A stretch of 64,000 nt of DNA from Alkalihalobacillus pseudalcaliphilus (GTDB lineage: Bacteria; Bacillota; Bacilli; Bacillales; Bacillaceae_D), in contig NZ_JAQQWS010000007.1 of NCBI RefSeq assembly GCF_028610675.1, forward strand, positions 62,001 to 126,000, given 5' to 3'. The position numbers were made by a program, and so were the translations under genes. The notes beneath the pieces were generated by a model. It was not told where the DNA came from and searched no databases. It worked only from the letters and a program-made list of their open reading frames with translations. Positions 34,345-43,372 of the stretch are shown one piece after another. Each line of letters starts with the position of its first letter. The stretch's first letter is position 1.

Positions 34345-35088
34345 TTGATTAAAGTTGAACAAGTATCGCGTTCATTTCGTGATAAGAAAGTAACCGTAGA
34401 AGCATTAAAGAAAGTTACCTTTGAAATAGAAAAAGGGGAAGTTGTCGGGCTTCTAGGTGAAAATGGGGCAGGTAAAACAACTTTGCTTCGGATGATCAGC
34501 ACGATTTTAGAGCCTAGTGAAGGCACTATTCATATTGATGGCATTGATATTCATAAACAGCCGATGGCCATAAAAAGTAACATTGGCGTTTTATTCGGAA
34601 GCGAAACAGGGATGTATGACCGTTTAACAGCTAGAGAGAACCTTACATACTTCGCCCAGCTATATGGAATGACGAAGCAAGAAACAAAAGCTAGAATTGA
34701 AGATTTGGCGAAACGTTTTGGAATGGAAGATTATTTAGATAGAAAAGTGGGAGGTTTTTCTAAAGGGATGAGACAGAAAGTGACGATCGCACGTACACTC
34801 ATTCATAACCCTGATATTATCTTGTTAGATGAACCTACAACAGGACTTGATATCACTTCCGCCAATATGTTTCGAGAGTTAATTCATTCTTTACGTCAAG
34901 AAGGAAAAACGATTATATTCTCCAGTCATATTATGGACGAAGTTAGTCAATTATGTGAATCAATTATTATGATTCATAAAGGCGAAATGGTTTATAACGG
35001 TACAGCGGAAGACTTATATCAAGAAGAACAAACTCGTGATCTGAACTTTATTTTTATGTCGCGCCTCGTTAGGAGTGCAGAACATTGA
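34345..35088 (+). CDS. natA: NatA-type ABC exporter ATPase
   Basis: The ATP-binding subunit of a NatAB exporter, which in B. subtilis extrudes sodium. Walker A GENGAGKTT, signature FSKGMRQK, Walker B IILLDEP and the switch SSHIMDEV are all present. The 247-residue length fits NatA (246). GGAGGG lies directly before an ATG at 34339, too close to use, so I prefer the TTG at 34345, six bases downstream. The stop overlaps the natB start (TTGA), so the genes are coupled. Sodium efflux suits an alkaliphile, but other substrates are possible. Confidence 0.88.
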   Translation: MIKVEQVSRSFRDKKVTVEALKKVTFEIEKGEVVGLLGENGAGKTTLLRMISTILEPSEGTIHIDGIDIHKQPMAIKSNIGVLFGSETGMYDRLTARENLTYFAQLYGMTKQETKARIEDLAKRFGMEDYLDRKVGGFSKGMRQKVTIARTLIHNPDIILLDEPTTGLDITSANMFRELIHSLRQEGKTIIFSSHIMDEVSQLCESIIMIHKGEMVYNGTAEDLYQEEQTRDLNFIFMSRLVRSAEH

Positions 35089-36251
35089 CCTGGAATATTT
35101 ATAAAAAAGAAATGCTCGACATGTTGAGGGATCGTAAAACAATTGTGATGAGCGTTATTATCCCTATAGCTTTTAATTTGTTATTAATGTTCTTTATGAC
35201 CAACTTTATGTTTAATGACTCAGTTGATGAAGTGAATATTGCTGTGTCGGACCATGATTCTATGTATATCACAGAGTGGCTTGAGGATTTAGAAGGTTCT
35301 GTCGTCACATTCAGTCAAAATCCGCGTGACCTCTTATTAGAAGGTGACGTTCATGTTGCTCTTTTATTCGATTCTAATTTTGATGAGGCATTAGAAGCTG
35401 GTCAATCTCCAGCCATCCAACTCCATTTTGACCCTGCTAGTATGAATTCGAGTGGTGCAAGCGAACAAATCTCGGTCCTATTTTCAGAAAAAATGTATGA
35501 AATCGTTTCAACAAACTTAATTGAATTAAATGTTGAAAATCATGTCATTGAACCTTTTTATACAGTACCTGTAGCACTAGATGAAGATAGTGATCAAGGT
35601 GCACTCATGATGTTAACCATTTTTGCTCAACTAATTATTGTTTTGTCTGTTCAATTAGGTGGTTTTTCACCAGCTGCTGACATCATCGCTGGAGAAAAGG
35701 AAAGAAAAACGATGGAAGCTTTATTAATGTCGCCAGTTAACCGATTGCACCTTATCGTTGGAAAATGGTTAACACTCGGAAGTCTGTGTTCGATGAGTGG
35801 ATTTTTCTCCGTCATTACCTTTACCTTATACGTGTACTTTGCCGGTGGTGAGTTTGCTCAAGCGATGCAAATTGAAAATAATCTCGGGACCTTACTTCTA
35901 AGTTTAACCGTTGGTATCGTATCATTTGCCTTTATTATGGCTAGTCTTTTCATCATGATTAGTTTGGTTTCTAACACCGTCAAGGAATCTGGAAATTACT
36001 TATCACCATTAACGTTCTTAACGATGATCCCTTATTTCCTATTAATCGGAACTTCTGTGAATGAATTTACCATCTATCATTTTATCATTCCAGTATTTAA
36101 TATCTTTGCATTAATTAAAGAGCTTATTTACGGCGTGTATAATCTGACCCATATTCTATTGGTTGCGGGAAGCTCAGCCATTTTTATCAGTATCCTATTT
36201 GCGATAGCATATCGAATGTTTATGAATAGTAAGTTCGTTTTAGGAAAATAG
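35085..36251 (+). CDS. natB: NatB-type ABC exporter permease
   Basis: This 388-residue ABC-2 permease has a first membrane segment at about 22-42, a large extracytoplasmic loop (about 45-175) and five further segments after residue 180, with GEKERKTMEALLMSPV in the coupling region. This is the NatB layout and length (386 in B. subtilis). The start is TTG at 35085, with AGGAG ten bases upstream, overlapping the natA stop. A clear terminator follows at 36265. Confidence 0.9.
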   Translation: MTWNIYKKEMLDMLRDRKTIVMSVIIPIAFNLLLMFFMTNFMFNDSVDEVNIAVSDHDSMYITEWLEDLEGSVVTFSQNPRDLLLEGDVHVALLFDSNFDEALEAGQSPAIQLHFDPASMNSSGASEQISVLFSEKMYEIVSTNLIELNVENHVIEPFYTVPVALDEDSDQGALMMLTIFAQLIIVLSVQLGGFSPAADIIAGEKERKTMEALLMSPVNRLHLIVGKWLTLGSLCSMSGFFSVITFTLYVYFAGGEFAQAMQIENNLGTLLLSLTVGIVSFAFIMASLFIMISLVSNTVKESGNYLSPLTFLTMIPYFLLIGTSVNEFTIYHFIIPVFNIFALIKELIYGVYNLTHILLVAGSSAIFISILFAIAYRMFMNSKFVLGK

Positions 36252-36264
36252 CTGACGTTCAATA

Positions 36265-36293
36265 AGCCGTTTGATGTTACAATCAAACGGCTT
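36265..36293 (+). terminator. Terminator after natAB
   Basis: AGCCGTTTGAT and ATCAAACGGCT pair over 11 bp around a short loop, then TTCTA. Confidence 0.8.
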
Positions 36294-36441
36294 CTATACA
36301 TATAGATCTAACATAGAACACAAAGTGATTTTAATTCGAAAACTCTCACAGCAATTCCTCCATTTTAGCCCCTTAAGATGCAAAAAAATGATAAACTAAT
36401 AACAAAGTCATACATACTTTTATGAGGAGGAGACATTTCGC

Positions 36442-37350
36442 ATGCAATCGGTCACGGTGTATCATTACGACGCATTTAGTTTACAACCTAATGAAGGAAA
36501 CCCAGCAGGCATCGTTTTAGAAGCTGACCACTTAAGCGATCAAACCATGCAAGAAATCGCTTTTAAAATTGGTTTTAATGAAACAGCTTTCCATTTATCT
36601 TCAAAAAAAGCCGACCTACGTTTACGCTACTTTACACCTGGTCATGAAATGAACCTTTGTGGCCATGCGACCGTAGCAACACTATACGCATTAAAATCTA
36701 GAGGTTTACTTGGAGACAAAAGCGAACTAACTATCGAAACGAATGCAGGAATTCTTCCCATACAAATCGAAGAGAAAAATGATGACTATTTTATTACACT
36801 CAAACACGCAGCACCTCAATTTAGAGAATTTATTGGTTCTCCAGAAGAACTGACCAAATCTATCGGCTTAAAACCTAAAGATATTTCAGAAGACCTGCCG
36901 ATTATGTATGGCAGTACCGGAACTTGGACATTACTCGTTCCTATTCGTTCTTTATCATCTTTTTCGAAAATGAAGCCTAATAACCAAGCTTTCCCATCTA
37001 TTTTCAAAGAAATACCAAATGCATCCTTACACGCTTTTTGTATGGAAACATTTGATCAAGAAGCAGATATGCATGCCAGGCACTTTTCATCTCCTTACTC
37101 TGGAACGATTGAAGACGCTGTAACTGGCACAGCCTCTGGTGTTATGGCGGCCTACTACCAGAAATTTATGAATCCAAACAAAAAAGAAGCAATAAAATTA
37201 GTGATTGAGCAAGGCTATGAAATTGGTAAAAATGGACGAGTCTATGTATCGGCAACACCTGATACTCATGGGGATGTAACAATTAAGATGAGCGGTCAAG
37301 CCGTATATGTGAATACTTTTGAGATAAAATTGATTGAAAAGATTAAATAA
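36442..37350 (+). CDS. PhzF-family isomerase
   Basis: The 302-residue protein belongs to the PhzF/YddE family, enzymes with a diaminopimelate-epimerase-like double domain that isomerise small acids. The conserved GNPAGIVLEA (19-28), the catalytic Glu in FNETAF (about 48), RYFTPGHEMNLCGHAT (about 62-77) and DAVTGTASGVMAAYY are visible. Only the Glu is conserved as catalytic; the Cys pair of DapF is absent. The substrate is unknown. An AGGAGGAG site precedes the ATG, and it forms a single-gene transcript. Confidence 0.9.
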   Translation: MQSVTVYHYDAFSLQPNEGNPAGIVLEADHLSDQTMQEIAFKIGFNETAFHLSSKKADLRLRYFTPGHEMNLCGHATVATLYALKSRGLLGDKSELTIETNAGILPIQIEEKNDDYFITLKHAAPQFREFIGSPEELTKSIGLKPKDISEDLPIMYGSTGTWTLLVPIRSLSSFSKMKPNNQAFPSIFKEIPNASLHAFCMETFDQEADMHARHFSSPYSGTIEDAVTGTASGVMAAYYQKFMNPNKKEAIKLVIEQGYEIGKNGRVYVSATPDTHGDVTIKMSGQAVYVNTFEIKLIEKIK

Positions 37351-37403
37351 GCGCTATGATTACATAACGTGATAAAGATAAGATAACTTAATTAGAAAAT
37401 GAG

Positions 37404-37446
37404 AAGAGCTTCTTCACAATACAACTTTTGTGAGAAGCTCTTTTTC
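37404..37446. terminator. Bidirectional terminator
   Basis: AGAGCTTCT and AGAAGCTCT with CACAA/TTGTG extend to about 15 bp around TACAAC, with T-run on the plus side. It lies between the convergent phzF-like and permease genes. Confidence 0.8.
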
Positions 37447-37460
37447 TTATAATGCTTAAC

Positions 37461-38183
37461 CTAAACTTCTTTATTCTTTAAATAAACAAACCCTCCAAGG
37501 AAAAATACGATAAAAAAGCCAAAGATCGCAATGAGGAATGGGAGAAATGAAACCGTAAACTCCCAGCCTAGCCCTTCAGGTAACATGAGAAAAAATGGTT
37601 GTACCCATGGATAATAAGGAGCAATCGTCTCAGAGTTAGCAATCATAATACTCGGGAGTGTAAAAATCACATTAACCGTCAGTGGAGCGGCAAAGCTTGA
37701 CCACATGCTAGAAAGCCAAAGCATCAAAGCAGCAATAGGTAGGGCTGCAATCCAGCCACCAAAAAAGACTTGAACCATCACAACAATCGGAAGCGGATCG
37801 GCCATCCCTTTCATAACCCCAACTAGTACCCACGTTCCAATAAATAAAAGCTGCATACTACCAATCACCAAAAATAATAACGTAAATTTTGATAAATATA
37901 TATGTGTTCGATTAATAGGTAATGTAAGTAGCTGCTTCCATCCCCCTTCTTGATGCTCATATCGACAAAGAAAACTTGCCATCACACCGATTAATAAAGG
38001 GTAAAAAAGAAGTGAATAACTTAAAGACATATAGGTTAACGTGATATACCACTCATTTGAACTCCCCTCAAATAACGGTGGTGCATACCCAGCTATAAAA
38101 GTAAATAACGGTATAATCAAAAGTAGTGGTAATATATTGGTTTTACGAAGTTTATACCATTCCATTTGTAATAACTTGTTCAT
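37461..38183 (-). CDS. LanG/MutG-type ABC permease
   Basis: This 240-residue permease has six hydrophobic segments and the RYEHQEGGWKQLLTLPINR stretch typical of the lantibiotic-immunity/bacitracin type permease (LanE/LanG, BcrB). It pairs with the next permease and the ATPase at 38885-39814. Such exporters expel lantibiotics or bacitracin-like peptides from the membrane. It overlaps no gene but lies one base from the partner permease, so it is co-translated. Confidence 0.82.
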   Translation of the reverse strand: MNKLLQMEWYKLRKTNILPLLLIIPLFTFIAGYAPPLFEGSSNEWYITLTYMSLSYSLLFYPLLIGVMASFLCRYEHQEGGWKQLLTLPINRTHIYLSKFTLLFLVIGSMQLLFIGTWVLVGVMKGMADPLPIVVMVQVFFGGWIAALPIAALMLWLSSMWSSFAAPLTVNVIFTLPSIMIANSETIAPYYPWVQPFFLMLPEGLGWEFTVSFLPFLIAIFGFFIVFFLGGFVYLKNKEV

Positions 38184-38184
38184 C

Positions 38185-38892
38185 TTATTTAACCTCTCTC
38201 TTATGAAAATGTAGAGCAGCCATTAGAAGTATCAGCATGCCCATCCCTACTCCTGCACCTACAAATTCAATGGTTGACCAATCACCATATAAAAGCGGCC
38301 ACTTCCATAACACCCAATCAGGAGCAAAATGCCCATACACAGCAAAGACAGATGCAAAGATTCCAATGGTTAAGGGGATAGCTTGATTTTTCATCGTTAC
38401 CGATAACCATAGCTGTATGACTAATATAGGAATACCTGCTAGCAATGGATAAAAGCTGTTCTTGAAAAATGGCAGAAGCATTTTAGGCTCTATTCCAAAC
38501 CCCAGTCCAAGGCCTAGAAGATTGGAGCCGATAAATACAAGAGAACAAGCAACACATAATAAGCTTGTGATTAAAATGAATTTAGAAAGAAAGACCTGAT
38601 ATTTCATTATTGGTAAGCTTAACAGCTGCTTCCAAGAGTTTCGTTCATGTTCAACCGAAGCAAATAAGGAAGCTAATATCGTCATACCTAAAACTAATCC
38701 CGGTGCAAGAAACATATTAATATTATTCATTAATACTTGAAAATGATCTGCTCCGTTTCGTACTAAATAATCATAACGAACAGCATAATTAACAACTTGA
38801 AGACTAATCACTCCAAATGGACCTAGACAGACAAGAAACCAAACCCACTTTCTTTTCATCTTTAAAGCATCAGCCTGTATGCTTTTAAGCAT
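38185..38892 (-). CDS. LanE/MutE-type ABC permease
   Basis: This 235-residue permease has six hydrophobic segments and the same VEHERNSWKQLLSLPIMKYQV coupling region as its neighbour, a sister of LanE/LanG proteins. The two are clearly homologous (HERNSWKQLL versus HQEGGWKQLL), as in LanEFG systems. Its start overlaps the ATPase stop by 8 bases, so the order ATPase-permease-permease is one transcript. Confidence 0.82.
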   Translation of the reverse strand: MLKSIQADALKMKRKWVWFLVCLGPFGVISLQVVNYAVRYDYLVRNGADHFQVLMNNINMFLAPGLVLGMTILASLFASVEHERNSWKQLLSLPIMKYQVFLSKFILITSLLCVACSLVFIGSNLLGLGLGFGIEPKMLLPFFKNSFYPLLAGIPILVIQLWLSVTMKNQAIPLTIGIFASVFAVYGHFAPDWVLWKWPLLYGDWSTIEFVGAGVGMGMLILLMAALHFHKREVK

Positions 38893-39814
38893 GATTCAAT
38901 CCCCCTTGGGCGGTTACATCTAAAAAGATCTCTTCAAGTGACCTTCTCACTTCTTCAACTCGATAAATATCATGACCTTTTTCTACTAATATTCGAATAG
39001 CGTTGGCAATTTCAGCTTCACTTATCACCCCAAAAACAATCGTACCTTGTTTGATTTCACTTATTATCCCTATTTGCCATAAGTCCTTTTTCGCTCTTTG
39101 GAGATCAGCTGTCTTGATTCTTATTTGTGATTGAGCTTTTGCTCGTAACACTTCAATAGAATCCTGAAATATGAGCTTGCCCTTTGAAATGATTCCAACC
39201 TTATTTGCTACTTGGTCTATTTCATGTAAAAGATGACTTGAGATTAAAACGGTAATCCCAAATTCTTTAGGCAGACTTTTAATTAAATCACGAATTTCAT
39301 GAATCCCTGATGGATCAAGCCCATTTGTAGGCTCATCAAGTATAAGTAGCTTCGGTTCACCTAATAAAGATGCGGCAATGCCTAGACGTTGCTTCATCCC
39401 TAAGGAATATGCCTTTACCTTACGATCGGCATATTTGGTTAGTTGAACAATTTCTAATACCTCATGAATTCTACGACTTGGTACTTGCAATATTTTTCGT
39501 AATGCTTCTAAATTCTCATACCCCGTTAAATGTGGGTAATAAGAAGGTGATTCGACTAATGAACCGATTTGCCTGAGGGCATGCAAATGATTTCCTTTTG
39601 TACTCTTACCAAAAAGATGAACCTCCCCTTGACTAGGCTTCGTTAATCCTAGCAACATTCGAATTGTCGTTGTTTTACCTGCTCCATTCGGTCCCAGAAA
39701 TCCGTAAATATCTCCCTCCTCTACCTTTAAATTCACATTAGATACCGCATAATCTTGGTTAAATTTCTTTGAAAGTTGTTTCGTTTCTACTATAAATGCC
39801 TTCATCATCATCAC
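38885..39814 (-). CDS. LanF/BcrA-type ABC ATPase
   Basis: This 309-residue ATPase has Walker A GPNGAGKTT, signature YSLGMKQRL, Walker B LLILDEPTNGLDP and SSHLLHEI, plus a C-terminal 90-residue extension typical of BcrA/LanF. It drives export of lantibiotic- or bacitracin-like peptides through the two permeases next to it. The start is uncertain among four tandem ATGs. A terminator separates it from the sensor kinase upstream, so it is an own transcript though functionally linked. Confidence 0.85.
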   Translation of the reverse strand: MMMMKAFIVETKQLSKKFNQDYAVSNVNLKVEEGDIYGFLGPNGAGKTTTIRMLLGLTKPSQGEVHLFGKSTKGNHLHALRQIGSLVESPSYYPHLTGYENLEALRKILQVPSRRIHEVLEIVQLTKYADRKVKAYSLGMKQRLGIAASLLGEPKLLILDEPTNGLDPSGIHEIRDLIKSLPKEFGITVLISSHLLHEIDQVANKVGIISKGKLIFQDSIEVLRAKAQSQIRIKTADLQRAKKDLWQIGIISEIKQGTIVFGVISEAEIANAIRILVEKGHDIYRVEEVRRSLEEIFLDVTAQGGLNHA

Positions 39815-39875
39815 CTCACCTTAACTTTAAATGACGCTATTTAAAGGACGGTGTGACTGTTGTTTAAATTTTGGT

Positions 39876-39911
39876 TAAAAAAAGTACTTAGAATTAGTCT
39901 CTAAGCACTTA
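39876..39911 (-). terminator. Terminator between kinase and ABC genes
   Basis: On the minus strand AAGTGCTTAG and CTAAGTACTT pair with one wobble and are followed by seven T. The kinase and ABC genes are thus separate or partly separate transcripts. Confidence 0.75.
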
Positions 39912-39932
39912 CTCCCGTAATATTGTCTCATC

Positions 39933-41282
39933 TCAACTTTTTATCACAATCTTAGTCCCCTTATCAGATGTGTACACTTCCCATTTGAGTCCCATTTCCT
40001 TTACCATTAAATCAACAATAACCATACCTAAGCCTGCCCCTTTTTGTTCACTTTGATGCTGCAAGCCTTTTCCTTTGTCTTCAATAAGCAATTGATCATG
40101 TTTTAATTCGATCTTAATATATTTCCCACTATTTGCATGCCTGCTTACATTTTGCAAAAGATTATCTAGGATTCTCTCTAACCAATTTTCATCAACATAC
40201 CAGCTTACTTGTTCACCTTCTATCTTAAATTCGATTTCAAATCCTTGTTGTTCGAAAAGCGAATACCAGCTTACTATTACTTTTCTTAGAAATCGCGGCA
40301 TTTCGACATCTTGAGGTTTATATGTCATTCTGCCACTTTGTAATAAGGAAAAAGATAATAAGTGATCAATTAAATTAGCTAAAAAGTCGATTTTTTGATC
40401 AATCGCTACTAATGCTTCTTCCCCTTGTACAGTAAGCTTTTCCTTTTCTAATAGACCAATTTGCTTGCGGATTATCGTTAATGGTGTTCGTAAATCATGC
40501 GAGAGGTTGGCAATGAGTTCCTTCCGTAATTGCTCCTCCTCAAGCTCTCGGTCTTTGCTCCTATGCAGTTCTACAATCATTTCATTAAAGCTTTTCTCTA
40601 GATGTCCAATTTCATCTGCATTTGAAATTTCCACCTTATTAGGCAACCCTTTTTCTCCTTGAACAGACATCGCTTCACCTAGGTCTATTAATCTATTTCT
40701 CACCTTTCGGAAAAATAAAAAGCATATAAAAATAAAAAACGACATGACGATTAAAAATACAAAACCAAATATGACTTCATAGTGTTCGCTTAACCTTTGT
40801 ATGGGAGGCTCTAAATAATCACGACTGACCTGAATCACCATAAACCCTTGATCAGATTCTGCCCCTAAAAATGCAACAACAGTAAACGGATCGGCATCAT
40901 AGCTACTCTTCATAAATTGCACCGTATAAGATGGCGTCCAGCTTTCAGGTAAATGATCATCGTAGTTATATGTCGACTGTAATTGACCTTCTTGATCAAC
41001 CCAAAATATCGAGGAATCATGATAATGTTCACTTAATTCTTTTAATCGATGATTAATTTCTTCTATCTCTTGATTACCTAATTGACTAGCTTCCTCATGC
41101 CACATCTCCGTTAAATCACGATAGCCAGTATAAGGAGTTTCTTCATAATTTAAAAGGATACCAGGAAAATAGACAACCATTGATACCAAAGGTACACTTA
41201 ATGGTATAAAGGCAAGAGCAATTAATAACAACAGAACAAATTTAAACTGTATCGTGGTGAGCTTGTCTAAAAAACGCTTCAT
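39933..41282 (-). CDS. Sensor histidine kinase
   Basis: This 449-residue kinase has two membrane segments (about 15-37 and 170-190) around an extracytoplasmic domain of about 130 residues. A HAMP-like linker follows, then the phospho-acceptor in NLSHDLRTPLT (His262) and an ATPase domain with NLLQNVSRHA, DKGKGL and GAGLGM. It overlaps the regulator gene by 4 bases. It resembles the LanK-type kinases next to LanFEG transporters and may sense a peptide at the outer face. The sensed ligand is not known. Confidence 0.92.
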   Translation of the reverse strand: MKRFLDKLTTIQFKFVLLLLIALAFIPLSVPLVSMVVYFPGILLNYEETPYTGYRDLTEMWHEEASQLGNQEIEEINHRLKELSEHYHDSSIFWVDQEGQLQSTYNYDDHLPESWTPSYTVQFMKSSYDADPFTVVAFLGAESDQGFMVIQVSRDYLEPPIQRLSEHYEVIFGFVFLIVMSFFIFICFLFFRKVRNRLIDLGEAMSVQGEKGLPNKVEISNADEIGHLEKSFNEMIVELHRSKDRELEEEQLRKELIANLSHDLRTPLTIIRKQIGLLEKEKLTVQGEEALVAIDQKIDFLANLIDHLLSFSLLQSGRMTYKPQDVEMPRFLRKVIVSWYSLFEQQGFEIEFKIEGEQVSWYVDENWLERILDNLLQNVSRHANSGKYIKIELKHDQLLIEDKGKGLQHQSEQKGAGLGMVIVDLMVKEMGLKWEVYTSDKGTKIVIKS

Positions 41283-41941
41283 TTCCTCATCCTATAACCA
41301 ATGCCCCGTACCGTTTCAATGATCGTCGGTTCAGATGGATTTTTTTCGATTTTTTCACGCAAATAACGAATATGAACCATCAAGGTTTTATCTCCTTCGA
41401 CATATGGATACCCCCAAATCGCTTCAAATAGTTGCTCCTTAGTTAATATTTGTTGAAGATGCCTTGTAAAATAAAAGAACAACTGAAATTGTTTACCCGT
41501 TAATAGAATCTCTTCTTTGCGATCACTCCTTTTAATCATTTTACTCTTCTCATTAATGATTAAATGCTGTAAATGGTATATATGTTGTTCAACTTTATCA
41601 TATCTTCGTAAATGTACTTCGACTCGTTTGGCAAGCTCCTCCATATGAAATGGCTTTGTCATATAATCATCGGCAAGTTCTAGTCCTTCTAATTTATCAT
41701 CCAATGCCGAACGAGCAGAGAGCATTAACAACGGCACATCAGGAAATGAGCGCTTTAACCTCTTTCCTAACGAGAATCCATCTAATCCTGGTAACATAAT
41801 ATCTAGAATTATAAAGTCAGGCACCTCATCATTTAACAGTAGCCCAGAAGCCAACCACTCTACTTGATACCCCCTATTCTCAAGCTCTTCCTTTACCCAG
41901 CTTCCAATTTCCAAATCATCTTCAATATATAAAATTTTCAT
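41279..41941 (-). CDS. OmpR-family response regulator
   Basis: This 220-residue regulator has a receiver domain with the acceptor Asp47 (FIILDIMLPG), MTKPFH with the conserved Lys, and a C-terminal winged helix (TGKQFQLFFYFTRHL, HIRYLREKIE, ETVRGIGYRM). It starts the two-component operon with the kinase. It most likely controls the transporter genes 38-40 kb. The upstream gap carries the remnant small gene at 41952-42121. Confidence 0.93.
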   Translation of the reverse strand: MKILYIEDDLEIGSWVKEELENRGYQVEWLASGLLLNDEVPDFIILDIMLPGLDGFSLGKRLKRSFPDVPLLMLSARSALDDKLEGLELADDYMTKPFHMEELAKRVEVHLRRYDKVEQHIYHLQHLIINEKSKMIKRSDRKEEILLTGKQFQLFFYFTRHLQQILTKEQLFEAIWGYPYVEGDKTLMVHIRYLREKIEKNPSEPTIIETVRGIGYRMRK

Positions 41942-41951
41942 CTAAACACCC

Positions 41952-42121
41952 TCAATGATTAAGTAAGCTAATTTTCCAACGGTTTAAAAAATGATCTTTT
42001 TCAACTAACGCAAATACACCTTCTTCAGTCAGATGTTTAAGGCGATTCGAGTGCTTTTCGCTTCTTCTTCAGGAAGGTTTATGAATAATTCCTTTTCCTC
42101 CTGACTTATATCCCTTCGCAA
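41952..42121 (-). pseudogene. Small gene with apparent frameshift
   Basis: Behind a strong AGGAGGGA (42127-42134) a TTG at 42121 opens a 30-residue acidic reading frame (LRRDISQEEKELFINLPEEE...) that ends at 42029. A second frame, shifted by one, continues as KHLTEEGVFALVEKD and ends WKISLLNH at 41952. Joined, they make about 56 residues with no interruption other than this one shift. The first frame starts 16 bases after the EcsB-like gene, as a third operon gene would. I do not recognise it. It may be decayed, a sequencing error, or two unrelated short ORFs. Confidence 0.4.
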
Positions 42122-42136
42122 CTGAATCCCTCCTTA

Positions 42137-43372
42137 TTAAAAAACTAACATCTGCTTCACACACATATAATAAGTAAATCCACCAGATAAAAGTGCCATT
42201 GGAACAATCCAAACCGGCGATAAAGCAGCTAGACCCATTGTTGCCCCAATCATCATCGCACCTGGTAACGATAACAAAGCAATTCCTTTTTTTATACCAT
42301 CGATCGTATCGTCATTTTTGGATAGCGGATATAGTTTAAAGAATGTATGTGACTTCAGCTCTTCCCAACAAGACTTAATAAAATAATTCAAGAAAAACAG
42401 CATCACAAAAAAAGCAATCCATTTAATCCAATCAGCAGGTACTAACGTAATAGCTAAAACGGATACTCCTGTGATTCTTAAGACACCATGAACCTTTATG
42501 GAATTACGGATAAACAGTTTAATAAATAGCTCCGCGGTTATATTTTTTGTCGTTCTTTTCTTGAATATCTTGGCTGAATTGCGTAGTAAAATCATCGGTT
42601 TTTTTCTTTGCCTTTGATTCACCCGATAACCTTCAACCCCAATCAAAAACGAAGCCGCTTGCATTTTTCTCTTCGTTTCACGTAAACAGTCCTGGAAAAA
42701 AGTCTCGGTCATGTAAAGCCTTTTCCTTAAGCAAAGCACAGTCAATACGGATAAAGCAAAAATAAAGATAAATTCCATAATAAAAGGACTGAACACATAA
42801 GCAGTCACAATCAAAACTGTCAGCACAAATAAGATAATCGTCATGATGATTTTTTGCCAACGTGAAGACTTTAATTCAAGCCATTGATTGACAAATTGAA
42901 TATTAATTCGTAATAAACAAATAAATACTAATAAAAGAAGATAAGTGCTGAGACTTACTTGCTGGTACACTAGAAATAGTGGTGCTATAAGTAAACCTAA
43001 GATTGTAGTCCAAGCTATGGTCATCCAAACCGAATAACAGAGTCCATATTTCATAAGCTTTTTAAGCCACTCTTTATTCTTCCTTAAAAATAACAAATCT
43101 CCTTCTAATATAAATAACCTGAGCGTGCCCGACCAGGAAAACATAATAAAGAATAACATTAAAAACATAAGTGGCACTTCAAAAGCCCATTCCATCTCAC
43201 CTTGCCAAAGAGCATGGAGCTGATAGCCACCGAACACAGCAGCCGGTAGTAAAATGTAAAACCAAACAACCCAATCGACAATCATTTTCCAAATCTTATA
43301 TTGGTAATGCCATTCATTTTTGACACGTTGTAAAAATAAACGACCTGGAGTCATGCTCCCTATTGTTTTCAT
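42137..43372 (-). CDS. ecsB: EcsB-like ABC permease
   Basis: The 411-residue polytopic protein is of the EcsB type (408 in B. subtilis), with around ten hydrophobic segments and the GRLFLQRVKNEWHYQYKIWK start. EcsAB is an exporter-like ABC system that affects exoprotein secretion, sporulation and membrane protease RasP in B. subtilis, with the actual substrate unknown. Start overlaps the ATPase stop by 4 bases. The usual hit and ecsC neighbours are absent, so this could be a paralogue. Confidence 0.8.
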   Translation of the reverse strand: MKTIGSMTPGRLFLQRVKNEWHYQYKIWKMIVDWVVWFYILLPAAVFGGYQLHALWQGEMEWAFEVPLMFLMLFFIMFSWSGTLRLFILEGDLLFLRKNKEWLKKLMKYGLCYSVWMTIAWTTILGLLIAPLFLVYQQVSLSTYLLLLVFICLLRINIQFVNQWLELKSSRWQKIIMTIILFVLTVLIVTAYVFSPFIMEFIFIFALSVLTVLCLRKRLYMTETFFQDCLRETKRKMQAASFLIGVEGYRVNQRQRKKPMILLRNSAKIFKKRTTKNITAELFIKLFIRNSIKVHGVLRITGVSVLAITLVPADWIKWIAFFVMLFFLNYFIKSCWEELKSHTFFKLYPLSKNDDTIDGIKKGIALLSLPGAMMIGATMGLAALSPVWIVPMALLSGGFTYYMCVKQMLVF

